Assembly: GCF_009728465.1 (NCBI RefSeq)
Contig: NZ_WOCD01000002.1
Location: forward strand, 124,001-188,000
DNA from: Psychrosphaera haliotis
GTDB taxonomy: Bacteria > Pseudomonadota > Gammaproteobacteria > Enterobacterales > Alteromonadaceae
Reading direction: 5' to 3'
Length of the DNA stretch: 64,000 nucleotides
The translations under genes and the position numbers were made by a program. The notes under the pieces are model-generated. The model did no database searches, had not been told where the DNA came from, and was given only the letters and a program-made list of their open reading frames with translations. Of this stretch, positions 1 through 10,710 are shown one piece after another (within the stretch, counting starts at the first letter, position 1; each line of letters begins with the position of its first letter).

Positions 1-1125
1 CATGACATCAATTTAGAAGATTTGATTAACGAAGAAGATGTAGTTGTGACACTTTCTCATGAAGGTTACACAAAATATCAACCGTTAACGGATTATCAAG
101 CGCAGCGCCGTGGTGGCCGTGGTAAGTCAGCAACTAAGATGAAAGACGAAGATTTCATTGAAAAGCTACTTATTGCTAACACGCATGACACTATTCTTTG
201 CTTCTCAGACTTTGGTCGTTTGTATTGGTTGAAAGTTTACCAATTACCACTGGCAAGTCGTCAATCTCGCGGTCGTCCAATTGTAAATATCTTACCGTTA
301 GACCCAGATGAAAAAATCACTGCTATATTACCAGTGCGTGAGTTTGAAGAAGGCAAGTTTGTCTTTATGGCAACGGCTAATGGTACTGTTAAGAAGACAG
401 CGCTTACTGAATACTCTCGTCCTCGTTCAAACGGTATCATCGCTGTAAATCTTAACGATGGTGACAAGCTGATTGGTGTAGATATCACTAACGGTGAAGA
501 CGAAATCATGTTGTTCTCTCAAAACGGTAAAGTGGTTCGTTTCCATGAAAACCAAGTAAGAGGCATGGGCCGTACAGCAACAGGTGTACGCGGTATTAAG
601 TTAACGGACGACGCTAAAGTTGTTTCATTAATTATTCCTAACCATGACGACAACATTTTAACGATCACAGAAAATGGCTTTGGTAAGAGAACGCCACAAC
701 ATGAGTATCCAGCGAAGAGCCGTGCTACTCAGGGTGTTGTTTCAATTAAAGTTAGTGAGCGTAACGGCCTTGTTGTAGGTGCAACCCAAGTAGCTGATAC
801 CCATGAAATCATGATAATTAGTGATAAAGGCACGTTGGTTCGAACTCGAGTTGAAGAAGTATCAGTTGTAGGTCGTAATACTCAAGGTGTTCGACTAATA
901 AGAACGATTGAAGGTGAACTTGTTGTTGGTCTAGCTCGTGTTGAAGAAATTGAAGACGAAGTTGAACTAGATGAAGATGGTAACCCAATTATTGTTGAGG
1001 CGCTAAATGAAGACGGCACTCCAATTGTAAGTGAGGCAAACAATTCTGAAGAAACAACGTCTGAATCTGAAGAGTCACAAGATAAAAGTGATGACGCAGA
1101 AGATAATGCTGAAGACGACGCGTAA
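1..1125 (+). CDS. gyrA: DNA gyrase subunit A, C-terminal part (5' end outside window)
   Basis: This is the last 374 codons of GyrA; the frame is open from base 1, so the gene begins upstream of the window. GyrA with GyrB introduces negative supercoils using ATP. The fragment is the C-terminal DNA-wrapping beta-pinwheel. The GyrA-box QRRGGRG lies at fragment residues 35-41, followed by repeated blades such as [23 protein letters not shown] and [14 protein letters not shown]. The catalytic tyrosine half is not in the window. The tail (about residues 320-374) is very acidic (Glu/Asp/Ser), as in other gammaproteobacterial GyrA. A terminator follows directly. Identification is certain from near-colinear similarity to the E. 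coli protein. Confidence 0.98.
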   Translation, partial: HDINLEDLINEEDVVVTLSHEGYTKYQPLTDYQAQRRGGRGKSATKMKDEDFIEKLLIANTHDTILCFSDFGRLYWLKVYQLPLASRQSRGRPIVNILPLDPDEKITAILPVREFEEGKFVFMATANGTVKKTALTEYSRPRSNGIIAVNLNDGDKLIGVDITNGEDEIMLFSQNGKVVRFHENQVRGMGRTATGVRGIKLTDDAKVVSLIIPNHDDNILTITENGFGKRTPQHEYPAKSRATQGVVSIKVSERNGLVVGATQVADTHEIMIISDKGTLVRTRVEEVSVVGRNTQGVRLIRTIEGELVVGLARVEEIEDEVELDEDGNPIIVEALNEDGTPIVSEANNSEETTSESEESQDKSDDAEDNAEDDA

Positions 1126-1160
1126 TCAGTAGTTAATACTCGTTACAAAAAAATATAACA

Positions 1161-1185
1161 AAGGCTCCTAATTAGGGGCCTTTTT
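1161..1185 (+). terminator. Rho-independent terminator after gyrA
   Basis: The stem AAGGCTCC / GGGGCCTT (one G-T pair) closes on a TAATTA loop and runs into TTTTT. It lies 36 bases after the gyrA stop and between convergent genes. Confidence 0.85.
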
Positions 1186-1213
1186 AGTATCCGTTTTTCG
1201 AATCTATGTTTTG

Positions 1214-3426
1214 TTAAATTTGAAACGCATAACTCAGTTTCAAAAACACTTTACGGTTGTCCTTTTGAAATTCATCTAGTGAGTCATCACGCTTGCCTCT
1301 GTCTGTGTAACCAACATAGAGCAAAGATTGGGGATTAAGTTTATATGCATACAGTAACTCTGTGCGTAAACCGCGGAACATACTGTCAACAGGCTTGTTA
1401 TATAGCTCTGTGTTTCGCTCTATATCTGTGTATTGCACTATAAAACGAATATATGAAAGCAGGTTAAATTGATAGTTCAGGCGTAAGTCATACTGATAAG
1501 CCTCAAATAGCGTTCCACCATTAACATCTAAATCTCGATAGTTAACATTTACCTCACCATTAACATGCCTTCCAACTTTAAAGTTTGTTCCAATTTCGGC
1601 ATTTATGCCTTCTCCTAATCGGTCATTTGAATAGTCTATTTGGTCACCAGTTCTTAAGAAAGCCCAAATCCTTACATTTTGCCAAGGATCAAAGCGTGAG
1701 AAACCAGAAAAACTGGTGATATCGTAATAGGTACCATTCCAAAAAGACGTTCTTTTTAAAGCACCGGCTTCAGCATATAGTTGTCTTGGTCCTTCAGCAT
1801 TTACATAAATCTCCGACTCTTCTTCAAGCATGGTTCCATGAAGATCATAGGTTTTGTCCCAATCACCAAATACCCCAAACGTGACCACTTTTTATTACTA
1901 CCTTGTAACCAATCATAATAACCACCTACAACTGCTTTTTTCACGCCTGTCTGGCTTTCAAAACCTAAGTCGGCCCTAAAATCGTCACCATAATTCATAT
2001 AGTTCGCAGAGTATCCGTAGTTTTGAGTATTGTGGTTATAACGTATTGAATACGCATCGTCTGTTTGTGAAGCATCTAAATCAAATTGATTTTGAAGTTC
2101 TAAATTATTTTTAGTATCAGAGTAGGCGTATTGGTAACTTATGGTATCTGACTTACTAAAGTTAGTTCTACCATCAAGAGAGGTGACTGTATTCTTATAA
2201 CCGGTAGATTCACGGTTGGTGACTATTGCGCCAATGTTACTTCTTTTACCAATATCCATTCGGTATCTACCAACTAAAATGTCTGAGCCTTCATTCCATT
2301 CGGCAATATCAGAACCTTGTCGATTAGGAATAAGAACTGTAGTAGATTCGTCATTAGCGGCTAGCAAACCGTAGGTGTGCTTATCATTTTTACCCGTTAA
2401 TTTTAATCCATACTCTGGAGACGCTATGTTCCTGGTGTGCAGAAGATTCATTCGCTGTGTTGTAAAGTAGTCTCTTCCGTCTAAAAAGAAAGGTCGTTTT
2501 TCATTAACAAATAGCGAATAAGTATTATTAATATCTAACTGCGCAGCGTCGGCTTCAACTTGTGAAAAGTCTGGGTTTATTGTGGCATTTAAAAATACGT
2601 TGTCGTTAATACCCCAACGAAGGTCTAATCCTGCATCGGTTTTATTTTCAATGCTATTCCAATCATTTGATTGTTTATCTCTGAACTGATTACCAAGGTA
2701 GGTAAGTGTCGGTGTTATTTGAATGTTCTGTTCTGAGTTAGTAGCAATCAGACCTGTCAGTTTGTCATATTGGCAAATATCACAATCTAAATTTCTATCC
2801 ATTGCAGAATTAGATAAAACGGTGCGCTTGTCGCGTGGTCTTATTCTTAGTAACTGAAAACCCCAATCCATTTTTCCTTCAACGGCCGGAAAACGCAGGG
2901 CTCTAAATGGTATTTCCATTTCTACAACGTACCCAGTTTCTGTTATTTCGCCTGCACTGTGCCAAATCGCATCCCAGTTGGAGTCTTCATTACCGCCTTG
3001 TGTATCGTCTTTAACTAGATCTCCTTGCACACCAAAAGGGTTAACAAAAAACTCATAAGCACGCCTATTATCGTTAAAGGTGTCGATAACAATTCCAACA
3101 AAGTCGTCCTGAAAAATAGTATCTCGGTCTCTAAAATAGGCTCGTATATTCTCTGGTTCAGGATCGTCTGCTTTAAACGCAATAAATAAGCTTTTGCCGT
3201 TTTCATACAAATACACTTTAGTTTTTACGTCAGCTGGGCTGTTAATTCCCGGATTAATATTATAGGGAAGAGTAAGTTCTGTTGCATCTTGCCAATGGGC
3301 TTCCGTCAACTTACCGTCGATACTTGCTTTGGTTGTAATTTTTTTTACGCCGTGTAAATCGGCTCCGTATGAACAAAAGCTCATTGTTGCTATTAAACCA
3401 ATTATGGCCTTAAAAATAGTTTTCAT
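1214..3426 (-). CDS. DUF5916 family protein with CBM9-like N-domain and outer-membrane-type C-domain (frameshifted)
   Basis: About 737 residues once one frame break is repaired. MKTIFKAIIGLIATMSFC starts a signal peptide; I chose this ATG at 3426 over longer in-frame starts because it begins at the signal peptide. Residues about 25-220 resemble the family-9 carbohydrate-binding-like domain (ITTKASIDGKLTEAHW... then RDRDTIFQDDFVGI). The remainder is rich in alternating aromatic/polar strands (for example DAGLDLRWGINDNVFLNATI) and ends in LSYAFQI, typical of a beta-barrel, so an outer-membrane place is inferred. The frame breaks at the A-run at 1889-1893 (minus strand): one extra A joins ...GSNKK to VTFGVFGDWD. 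The family's function is not established. It is divergent from the photolyase gene. Confidence 0.8.
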
Positions 3427-3559
3427 AAATTCCATTCTTTTTTGACTAGTTTTGCCGTAAGTCACGTAAAAATAGAAAAAGGTTTAAAAGTTAAATTTTA
3501 AATACGTAACAAAGTATGTTTTTAACTTCCTGTTCAAAGATAAAGAGTGTCTGCCGTAA

Positions 3560-5044
3560 ATGAGTGTGAATATTGTTTGGTTAAAGCGAGATTTAAGGGT
3601 AAACGACCATAACGCGTTACATTATGCAGCTAACGATGGCTTGCCGGTATTTGTTCTTTATGTTGTGGAAACAGACTATTGGAACTTAGAAGATACGAGC
3701 GCTAGGCAGTTTTTATTTATAAAGGAGTCATTAAAAAGCCTGGCGAAAAACTTAGAATCTAGGCAGTTTAACTTAACAGTTCGTAAAGGCAGCGTTACTG
3801 AAATCCTTTCTAACATAATGAAGCATGTTGCCATTAATAAATTATTAAGCCATGAAGAAACAGGGAATAGTTGGACGTTTAAAAGAGACATAGAAGTAAA
3901 AAAATGGGCGAGAGAAAACAAGGTTGTTTGGAAAGAGTTTAAACAGAAACCAGTTATACGAGGCAACCTAAATAGAGACAAATGGCAAGAAAGCGCGATA
4001 GAATTTTTTGATGACAAACCCATATCAATACCCAGTGGGCATTCTTTTTTACCCAGAACCACGGGTTTAGAGTTGTTAGATTGCTATGGTGGAAATGACA
4101 ACTATTTTGCAAATGACTGCCAAACTGGCGGAATAGAATCTGCGCACACAGTATTAAACGGTTTTTTAGAGAGTCGAGTCAAAGACTATCTATATGGTAT
4201 TTCAAGTCCAATAAAAAGCATAAGATCGAGTTCTAGACTTAGCCCATATTTGGCCCATGGAGTATTGTCTTTAAAAGACGTAATGCAAAAAGCCTGGCAA
4301 ATAAGCGATGAACTAGGGTCCCGTAACAAAAGTGGGTTTGTGTCTCGATTATTTTGGCATAGTCATTTTATTCAAAAGTTTGAAACTGAACCATCACACG
4401 AATTTCAAGCGGTAAACAAAAGTTTTGATATGATGCGTCGTAATGAATTTGACCAAGATAGGTTTAATTTGTGGAAAATGGGAAACACGGGTGTACCTTT
4501 TGTAGACGCGTGTATGAGAATGTTGAACCATACCGGTTGGATTAACTTTCGAATGAGAGCCATGTTAACGGCATTTTCCAGTTACCACCTATGGTTACAT
4601 TGGCAAAAGCCAGCAAGTCACTTAGCGCAAATGTTTATCGATTATGAGCCTGGTATCCATTATCCTCAAATTCAAATGCAATCAGGTGTAACGGGCATTA
4701 ACCCATTTAGAATGTACAATCCTGTAAAACAAGCAGAAAAGTATGACCCTAAAAATGAGTTTGTAAGAAAATGGATTCCTGAGCTAGGCCATGTGCCTAA
4801 CACTTTTGTACAACAACCATGGTTATACCCGGCGCTAAAAGAAGATGTTTACCCTAAAAGTGAACCACCAGAAATTCTGGTAAAAAACTCTCGACTTAAA
4901 ATCAAAGAATACTTAGCAACACACGCCGATCCAAATGAAAAACAAAGAGTCATAAAAACTCACGCCAGCAGAAAACGAACAACAAATAAGCCAAAGACGA
5001 AAAGCTACGACAAGGTAAACAAAAACCAGTTTTCGTTATTCTAA
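3560..5044 (+). CDS. Cryptochrome/photolyase family protein
   Basis: A 494-residue flavoprotein of the photolyase/cryptochrome superfamily, which normally repairs pyrimidine dimers using light. The N-terminal Rossmann-like antenna domain opens with VNIVWLKRDLRVNDHNAL. The FAD-binding helical domain is shown by SSSRLSPYLAHGVLSLKDV, RLFWHSHFIQKF, WKMGNTGVPFVDACMRMLN and TGWINFRMRAML. The segment that in E. coli PhrB reads NNGGWQW is here GIHYPQIQMQSG (about residues 363-374), so the flavin-proximal tryptophan of the classical Trp triad is replaced and this is not an ordinary class I CPD photolyase. It could be a (6-4)-like, cryptochrome-like or new-type photolyase. It is monocistronic, between a divergent DUF5916 gene and serC. 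Fold assignment is secure; substrate is not. Confidence 0.9.
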   Translation: MSVNIVWLKRDLRVNDHNALHYAANDGLPVFVLYVVETDYWNLEDTSARQFLFIKESLKSLAKNLESRQFNLTVRKGSVTEILSNIMKHVAINKLLSHEETGNSWTFKRDIEVKKWARENKVVWKEFKQKPVIRGNLNRDKWQESAIEFFDDKPISIPSGHSFLPRTTGLELLDCYGGNDNYFANDCQTGGIESAHTVLNGFLESRVKDYLYGISSPIKSIRSSSRLSPYLAHGVLSLKDVMQKAWQISDELGSRNKSGFVSRLFWHSHFIQKFETEPSHEFQAVNKSFDMMRRNEFDQDRFNLWKMGNTGVPFVDACMRMLNHTGWINFRMRAMLTAFSSYHLWLHWQKPASHLAQMFIDYEPGIHYPQIQMQSGVTGINPFRMYNPVKQAEKYDPKNEFVRKWIPELGHVPNTFVQQPWLYPALKEDVYPKSEPPEILVKNSRLKIKEYLATHADPNEKQRVIKTHASRKRTTNKPKTKSYDKVNKNQFSLF

Positions 5045-5135
5045 TTTAGACACATTTAAGCTTGTTAAACCGTAACTCAAAGGTTAGAGTATTTGTTCAA
5101 TAAAGCCCTAAACCCTTATAGCAATAGAGTAAATA

Positions 5136-6228
5136 ATGACGGTATATAATTTCTGCGCGGGACCTGCAACTTTACCAAAAGACGTAATGAAAAAAGCACA
5201 AGCTGAATTTCTTAATTGGCAAGAAACCGGCTGTTCTGTTATTGAAATGAGCCACAGAAGTAGCGAGTTTATAGACGTATACAAAAGTGCAGTTTCGGGT
5301 TTAAAGCAACTCCTCAGTGTACCTGATAATTATAGTATCTTATTTATGCAAGGTGGTGGCAGGGGGCAATTTGCTGCAGTTCCAATGAATTTAACACTAG
5401 GTAATGTTGGTAGTTATTATACAACCGGCGCTTGGTCAGCAGATGCAGTCGATGAGGCTAATAAATTTATAGATGCTAGAGAAACAGCAATGTACAGTTA
5501 TTGAAAATGGTTTGAAAAGAGTAAAACCAATGTCTGATTGGTCTATACCGAGCGAATCAGACTTTCTCCATTATTGCCCAAATGAAACTGTTGATGGTAT
5601 AGAAATATTTGAATCGCCTAATGCACTCAAAGTAAATGGCAGTCAAGTTATCGTAGCGGACATGTCGTCAAATATTCTTTCAAGACGAATTAATATTGAA
5701 GACTATGACTTAATTTATGCAGGTGCACAAAAAAACATAGGGCCATCGGGCATGGGTATCGTTATTATCAATAACGCGTTACTAAAAAGAAGCCCTTCAA
5801 ATATACCGTCTCTACTTAATTACAAAGTAACTGCGGAAAAAGAGAGCATGTTTAACACACCGCCAACATTCGCTATCTATTTATCTAAATTGGTTTTTGA
5901 TTGGTTACTTTCTCAGGGTGGCGTGGAAAAAATAGAACTAGAGAACAACAAAAAAGCAGAGTTGTTATATAAAACAATAGACGAATCTAGCTTTTATGAA
6001 AGTCGCGTGCACTTTGATAACCGATCTAAAATGAACGTTACGTTTTTCTTAAAGAATGAAGCCTTAAATGAAACCTTTCTGGAAGAAGCAAAGGCAAATG
6101 GCTTAGTCGCACTTAAAGGTCACCGAAGCGTAGGTGGTATGCGAGCGAGCATTTATAATGCGATGCCATACGAGGGTGTAGAAGCACTTTCTAGATTTAT
6201 GCAAGCGTTTGAAACTAAATACCAGTAG
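5136..6228 (+). CDS. serC: Phosphoserine aminotransferase (frameshifted)
   Basis: SerC is the PLP enzyme that converts 3-phosphohydroxypyruvate and glutamate to phosphoserine, and also acts in pyridoxal phosphate synthesis. The N-part begins MTVYNFCAGPATLP and has the family's MSHRSSEF and LFMQGGGRGQF. The C-part has HYCPNETVDGIEI, the PLP-lysine segment IYAGAQKNIGPSG, MFNTPPTFAIYLS and GHRSVGGMRASIYNAMP. The frame shifts by +1 near 5485-5495: removal of one base links ...DARETAM to TVIENGLKRVKPM. Corrected length is about 363 residues, as expected (362 in E. coli). The gene is probably intact in the organism because serine synthesis depends on it. It is followed 17 bases later by aroA, the usual serC-aroA operon. 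Confidence 0.95.
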
Positions 6229-6245
6229 TAGGGTAAAAGATATAA

Positions 6246-7541
6246 ATGAACAACAAATTAACACTCGATTTTAAAACATCTTGCACTGGCAAGGTAATCG
6301 TACCTGGTTCTAAAAGCTTATCAAATAGAGCACTGCTGCTTGCCGCGCTTTGCGAAGGTTCAACAAAAATTACCAACTTATTAGACAGTGACGATATACG
6401 TCATATGCTTAACGCTTTAAACCTATTGGGTATTAAAACACAGCTGAGTGAAGATAAAACCACATGCATAGTTCATGGCCAAGGCGGAAGGTTTAATTCA
6501 CCTGAATCAGAATTGTTTCTAGGTAATGCAGGCACGGCGATGCGACCTTTAGCAGCGGTATTGGCGTTTAGTCAGGTGACTGCAGAGTTAACGGGCGAGC
6601 CTCGCATGTATGAAAGGCCAATAGGGCACTTAGTTGACTCACTGGCAGGTACTTGTTCAAATCTTGAATATGGTGGTGAAGAAGGCTATCCACCATTAAA
6701 TATCAAACCGTTTGCCGGTGTTACAAGTGAAGTTCTAGAGCTCACTATTGATGGTAGTGTTTCTAGTCAATTTTTATCTGCTTTATTGATGGCCGCGCCA
6801 CTTATCAAAAAGCCAGTCAAGATTACGGTAAAAGGCGAATTGGTTTCTAAACCTTACATAAAGCTTACGCTGTCAATCATAGAGTCGTTTGGTATTACGT
6901 TTAGCAATGATAACTACCAAACCTTTTCACTTGATGGAACTGAACAATATAAGAGCCCGGGTCATTTTATGGTTGAGGGCGACGCATCTTCAGCATCTTA
7001 TTTCTTGGCGGCAGGAGCGATAACAGGTGGCCCTGTTGATGTGTATGGCATCGGTAAAAATAGTGTTCAAGGCGATATACAGTTTGCACAAGTGTTAGCG
7101 GACATGGGAGCTGATATTTCATATTTCGACGATCATATTAGCGTTAAGTCAAACGGTAGCCTTAAAGCTGTTAATCAAGACATGAACCATATACCTGACG
7201 CCGCCATGACTATTGCAACAACAGCGTTGTTTGCAGAAGGAACAACGACAATATCAAATATTTATAACTGGCGAGTAAAAGAAACGGACAGACTTCACGC
7301 GATGGCCACGGAACTTAAGAAAGTAGGGGCTGAAGTAGAGGAAGGCAATGACTACATTAAAATTACTCCGCCTGCTAGTGTTTTACATGCAGAAATAGAA
7401 ACGTATGACGACCACCGTATCGCTATGTGCTTTTCATTATTAACGTTTACAAGTAACGGGGTAACTATTCTTGATCCTAAAGTTACTAGTAAGACTTTTC
7501 CCGACTATTTCGACCGTTTTAGCCGCTTATTAACACATTAA
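6246..7541 (+). CDS. aroA: 3-phosphoshikimate 1-carboxyvinyltransferase (EPSP synthase)
   Basis: A complete 431-residue EPSP synthase, which transfers the enolpyruvyl group of PEP to shikimate-3-phosphate in the aromatic pathway. It shows [20 protein letters not shown] at the N-terminus, [13 protein letters not shown] (PEP-site signature), [15 protein letters not shown], the [17 protein letters not shown] segment, NHIPDAAMT and YDDHRIAM near the end. The residues [11 protein letters not shown] mark it as class I (glyphosate-sensitive type). It is co-transcribed with serC, as in most gammaproteobacteria, and a new promoter precedes cmk downstream. Confidence 0.98.
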   Translation: MNNKLTLDFKTSCTGKVIVPGSKSLSNRALLLAALCEGSTKITNLLDSDDIRHMLNALNLLGIKTQLSEDKTTCIVHGQGGRFNSPESELFLGNAGTAMRPLAAVLAFSQVTAELTGEPRMYERPIGHLVDSLAGTCSNLEYGGEEGYPPLNIKPFAGVTSEVLELTIDGSVSSQFLSALLMAAPLIKKPVKITVKGELVSKPYIKLTLSIIESFGITFSNDNYQTFSLDGTEQYKSPGHFMVEGDASSASYFLAAGAITGGPVDVYGIGKNSVQGDIQFAQVLADMGADISYFDDHISVKSNGSLKAVNQDMNHIPDAAMTIATTALFAEGTTTISNIYNWRVKETDRLHAMATELKKVGAEVEEGNDYIKITPPASVLHAEIETYDDHRIAMCFSLLTFTSNGVTILDPKVTSKTFPDYFDRFSRLLTH

Positions 7542-7597
7542 AAATGATTAACGGCAAAAGCTTAAAATTAAATTAATTCAATTTCAGTTTATTAGAG

Positions 7598-7603
7598 TAT
7601 AAT
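7598..7603 (+). promoter_or_regulatory. -10 element of the cmk(-rpsA) promoter
   Basis: A perfect TATAAT lies 26 bases before the GC-rich start of a short leader, and 32 bases before the cmk ATG at 7635. The -35 region is AT-rich with no clear TTGACA; TTCAAT at 7577-7582 is the nearest candidate. Confidence 0.5.
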
Positions 7604-7634
7604 ACCGCCCGCAATTTCAGCGAGTGGAGTATTT

Positions 7635-8315
7635 ATGGAACAATCTATACCGGTTATCACAATCGATGGTCCTAGTGGCGCAGGCAAAGGCACTGTCTGT
7701 CGATTATTAGCCCAAAGGTTAGGGTGGGAAATCCTTGACAGTGGCGCTATCTACCGAGTTCTGGCATTAGCTTCAATTCATCACCAAGTTGACCCTAGTG
7801 ATGAAGAAAGCTTAATCCCATTGGCTGCACATCTTGATGTTCAATTTCAGTCCACAGACAACAGTTCACAGATCATTCTAGAAGGTGAAGAAGTTACTTT
7901 ATCTATTAGAAATGAAGAAGTAGGTGGCGTGGCGTCGAAGATTGCTTCTTTACCTAGAGTTAGAGAAGCTTTATTGCGCAGGCAACGAGCTTTTAAACAG
8001 CTTCCAGGGCTCATTGCCGACGGAAGAGATATGGGCACCGTTGTTTTCCCTGACGCTGAAGTAAAAGTGTTCTTAACTGCAAGTGCAGAAGAACGTGCAG
8101 ATAGACGTTTTAAAGAGTTGAAAGAAAAAGGCCACGATGTTAAAATCGGCGACCTTTTGAACGATATCAAGGCTCGTGATGAGCGTGATACGAACAGAAG
8201 TGTAGCGCCAATGGTAGCTGCGGAAGGTGCAATTTGCATCGACTCTACTACTGTGTCAGCGCAAGAAGTATACGAACAGCTTATTCAAGTTATTGAAAAG
8301 ACGTTCAACATTTAA
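7635..8315 (+). CDS. cmk: (d)CMP kinase
   Basis: A 226-residue cytidylate kinase that phosphorylates CMP and dCMP with ATP. The P-loop is [16 protein letters not shown] (about residues 11-26). [21 protein letters not shown] and the [22 protein letters not shown] segment are the conserved CMP-binding parts, and [20 protein letters not shown] is the lid. Length equals the family norm (227 in E. coli). It sits directly upstream of rpsA as in E. coli, and read-through from cmk is a known source of rpsA mRNA. Confidence 0.97.
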   Translation: MEQSIPVITIDGPSGAGKGTVCRLLAQRLGWEILDSGAIYRVLALASIHHQVDPSDEESLIPLAAHLDVQFQSTDNSSQIILEGEEVTLSIRNEEVGGVASKIASLPRVREALLRRQRAFKQLPGLIADGRDMGTVVFPDAEVKVFLTASAEERADRRFKELKEKGHDVKIGDLLNDIKARDERDTNRSVAPMVAAEGAICIDSTTVSAQEVYEQLIQVIEKTFNI

Positions 8316-8405
8316 ATTTAGACAGCCTTGTTAGCAGGATGTAACAAGTTAAACTCCAACCCCTTTGTCGCAGGAACGCAACATTGGTACTAATGAAGAT
8401 AAATC
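8316..8405 (+). promoter_or_regulatory. rpsA mRNA leader with GGA-loop hairpins (S1 autoregulation)
   Basis: The 90-base leader holds a perfect 7-bp hairpin CTTGTTA/TAACAAG (8327-8333 with 8342-8348) whose loop is GCAGGATG. A second, TGTCGC/GCAACA (8366-8371 with 8378-8383, one mismatch), has loop AGGAAC. The start region has no strong Shine-Dalgarno, only GAAG about 8 bases before the ATG. GGA-containing hairpin loops without a good SD are the known layout of the E. coli rpsA leader, which S1 binds to repress its own translation. The role here is inferred from that similarity. Confidence 0.65.
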
Positions 8406-10073
8406 ATGACAGAAAATTTTGCTCAATTATTTGAAGAAAGCCTTCAAACTATAGAAACACGCCCTGGTTCAATCGTTAAAGGTACTATCGTATCTATCGA
8501 ACGTGACCTTGTATTAGTTGACGCTGGCCTTAAGTCAGAATCTGCTATCCCTGCAGCACAATTTAAAAACCACGCTGGTGAACTAGAAGTAGCCGTTGGT
8601 GATCAAGTTGACGTTGCACTAGACTCAATCGAAGATGGCTTCGGTGAGACTATTCTTTCTCGTGAAAAAGCTAAGCGTTATGAAGCTTGGGTTCGTCTAG
8701 AAAAAGCATGTGAAGAAGAAGAGATCGTTAAAGGTCTTATCTCTGGTAAAGTTAAAGGTGGTTTCACTGTTGAAGTTGAAGGCATCAGAGCATTCCTACC
8801 TGGTTCACTTGTTGACGTTCGTCCTATCCGTGACACGTCTCACTTGGAAGGCAAAGAATTAGAATTTAAAGTAATTAAGTTAGACCAGAAGCGCAACAAC
8901 GTTGTTGTTTCTCGTCGTGCTGTTATCGAAACTGAAAACTCAGCAGAGCGCGAACAATTACTTGCTAACCTTGAAGAAGGTTCAGAAGTTAAAGGTATCG
9001 TTAAGAACCTTACAGACTACGGTGCATTCGTAGACTTAGGTGGCTTAGACGGTCTACTTCACATCACTGACATGGCTTGGAAACGCGTTAAGCACCCAAG
9101 TGAAATCGTTGCAGTTGGCGACGAAATCGATGTTAAAGTTCTTAAGTTTGATAAAGAGAAAAACCGTGTTTCTCTTGGTCTTAAGCAACTTGGTTCAGAT
9201 CCTTGGGGCGACATCGCTGGTCGTTACCCAGAGTCTTCACGTCTTAAAGGTCGTGTTACTAACCTTACAGACTACGGTTGTTTCGTTGAAATCGAAGACG
9301 GCATCGAAGGTCTTGTTCACGTTTCAGAAATGGACTGGACTAACAAAAATATCCACCCATCTAAAGTTGTTAGCTTAGGTGATGAAGTTGAAGTACTAGT
9401 TCTTGAAATTGATGAAGAACGTCGTCGTATTTCTCTTGGTCTTAAGCAATGTAAAGACAACCCATGGGAAGTATTCGCTAAGTCACACAACAAAGGTGAC
9501 CGCGTTTCAGGTAACATCAAGTCAATCACTGACTTCGGTATCTTCATCGGTCTTGATGGCGGCATCGACGGTCTTGTTCACTTATCTGACATTTCTTGGA
9601 ATGTTTCAGGCGAAGACGCAGTACGCGAATTCAAGAAAGGTGACGAGATTGAAGCGGTAGTTCTTCAAGTAGACCCAGAGCGTGAGCGTATTTCATTAGG
9701 CGTTAAGCAAATGGATTCTGACCCGTTCTCTGAATACTTAGAAAACAACAAAAAAGGTTCTCTAGTTAAAGGTGAAATCAAAGACGTTGACGCTAAAGGC
9801 GCTACTGTTACTTTAGGTACAGACGTTGAAGGTTATATCCGTGTTTCTGAAATCTCTGCAGAGCGTATCGAAGATGCATCTACAGTACTTTCAGCTGGTT
9901 CAGAAGTTGAAGCTAAGTTTGTTGGCGTTGACCGTAAGAACCGTGTAATCAGCTTATCAATCAAAGCGATACACGAAGCTGAAGAGAAGCAAGTACTTGA
10001 TAATCTTCAAAATCAAACTCCAGAATTCGAAAACGCAATGGCTGCTGCATTTAAAAATGCACAAAAAGACTAA
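8406..10073 (+). CDS. rpsA: 30S ribosomal protein S1
   Basis: A 555-residue S1 with six OB-fold S1 domains at about residues 20-87, 105-171, 192-260, 277-347, 364-434 and 451-520. Each of the last four carries the typical [11 protein letters not shown]-like strand pair followed by GLVHVSEM-like and [17 protein letters not shown]-like motifs. It brings mRNA to the 30S subunit, mainly for messages with weak SD sequences. Codon use is strongly biased to few codons (for example GAA, CGT, GGT), as expected for a highly expressed gene. It is followed by a strong terminator, then ihfB. Confidence 0.99.
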   Translation: MTENFAQLFEESLQTIETRPGSIVKGTIVSIERDLVLVDAGLKSESAIPAAQFKNHAGELEVAVGDQVDVALDSIEDGFGETILSREKAKRYEAWVRLEKACEEEEIVKGLISGKVKGGFTVEVEGIRAFLPGSLVDVRPIRDTSHLEGKELEFKVIKLDQKRNNVVVSRRAVIETENSAEREQLLANLEEGSEVKGIVKNLTDYGAFVDLGGLDGLLHITDMAWKRVKHPSEIVAVGDEIDVKVLKFDKEKNRVSLGLKQLGSDPWGDIAGRYPESSRLKGRVTNLTDYGCFVEIEDGIEGLVHVSEMDWTNKNIHPSKVVSLGDEVEVLVLEIDEERRRISLGLKQCKDNPWEVFAKSHNKGDRVSGNIKSITDFGIFIGLDGGIDGLVHLSDISWNVSGEDAVREFKKGDEIEAVVLQVDPERERISLGVKQMDSDPFSEYLENNKKGSLVKGEIKDVDAKGATVTLGTDVEGYIRVSEISAERIEDASTVLSAGSEVEAKFVGVDRKNRVISLSIKAIHEAEEKQVLDNLQNQTPEFENAMAAAFKNAQKD

Positions 10074-10100
10074 GCTTTTGAATTTAAATGAGCTATAACT

Positions 10101-10131
10101 ATAAGGGAGCGTAATTGCTCCCTTATTTTTG
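10101..10131 (+). terminator. Rho-independent terminator after rpsA
   Basis: A perfect 10-bp stem ATAAGGGAGC/GCTCCCTTAT with a GTAATT loop is followed by TTTTTG. It begins 28 bases after the rpsA stop. Confidence 0.93.
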
Positions 10132-10152
10132 TCTCAATTTTAGGTGAAATAA

Positions 10153-10434
10153 ATGACTAAGTCCGAACTAATAGAACAATTAGCTGAACAGCATCCACAG
10201 TTACCAATAAAAGATGTTGAAGCGGCTGTCAAAAGTATCATTGATAATATGGCTGAATGTTTATCTACAGGTGATCGTATTGAAATTAGAGGCTTTGGTA
10301 GCTTCTCATTACATTATAGAGCGCCAAGAGTAGGTCGTAACCCTAAGTCTGGGGAGTCTGTAGAACTAGAAGCTAAATACGTTCCGCATTTTAAACCAGG
10401 TAAAGAATTACGTGAAAGAGTCGATTTTAAGTAA
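10153..10434 (+). CDS. ihfB: Integration host factor subunit beta
   Basis: A 93-residue HU/IHF-family DNA-bending protein. It begins [18 protein letters not shown] and has [18 protein letters not shown] with the [11 protein letters not shown] arm, whose proline intercalates and kinks DNA in IHF. The C-terminal [14 protein letters not shown] matches the beta subunit rather than alpha or HU. It works as a heterodimer with IhfA, which is encoded elsewhere. The position after rpsA and before lapA is conserved in gammaproteobacteria. Confidence 0.97.
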   Translation: MTKSELIEQLAEQHPQLPIKDVEAAVKSIIDNMAECLSTGDRIEIRGFGSFSLHYRAPRVGRNPKSGESVELEAKYVPHFKPGKELRERVDFK

Positions 10435-10497
10435 TCCGCAATTGACTACTTGAATAACATACAATAGCCTTATACCCCTAATTTAAGGGGTAGGCTT

Positions 10498-10710
10498 TTG
10501 AGATTGATTTCATTAATACTTTTAGTAATGACCATTTGTATTGCGCTAGCCGTTGGTAGCGAAAATGCACATTTGGTTAACGTAAACCTATTATTTGTTA
10601 GACTAGATATTCCTCTTTCGTTGGTTATCATGTCATCAATTGCAATAGGCGCTTTATTAACGCTTCTTTATTTAGGATTTCGTAAGGTGGTAAAAAAAGC
10701 TAATGCTTGA
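10498..10710 (+). CDS. lapA: Lipopolysaccharide assembly protein A domain protein
   Basis: A 70-residue inner-membrane protein with two predicted helices (about residues 3-20 and 39-61) joined by SENAHLVNVNLLFVRLDIPL, the LapA (DUF1049) signature. It starts at TTG; AAGGGG at 10485-10490 is well spaced for this codon and no ATG is available at the N-terminus. It overlaps lapB by eight bases, so the two are translationally coupled. With LapB it adjusts LpxC turnover and LPS assembly in E. coli. Confidence 0.9.
   Translation: MRLISLILLVMTICIALAVGSENAHLVNVNLLFVRLDIPLSLVIMSSIAIGALLTLLYLGFRKVVKKANA

Noticed and set aside
22-24. Apparent start codon of the first gene at position 22
   Set aside because: The frame is open from base 1 and the residues before it (HDINLEDL) match GyrA, so this is only an internal codon of a truncated gene.
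5470-5510. Two separate serC-related genes
   Set aside because: The two frames join to give one protein of the expected length with all PLP-enzyme motifs once, so this is one broken gene.
9100-9660. Open frames of 82-92 residues on both strands inside rpsA
   Set aside because: They are shadows of the strongly codon-biased S1 repeats; they have no RBS, no family similarity, and run inside a certain gene.
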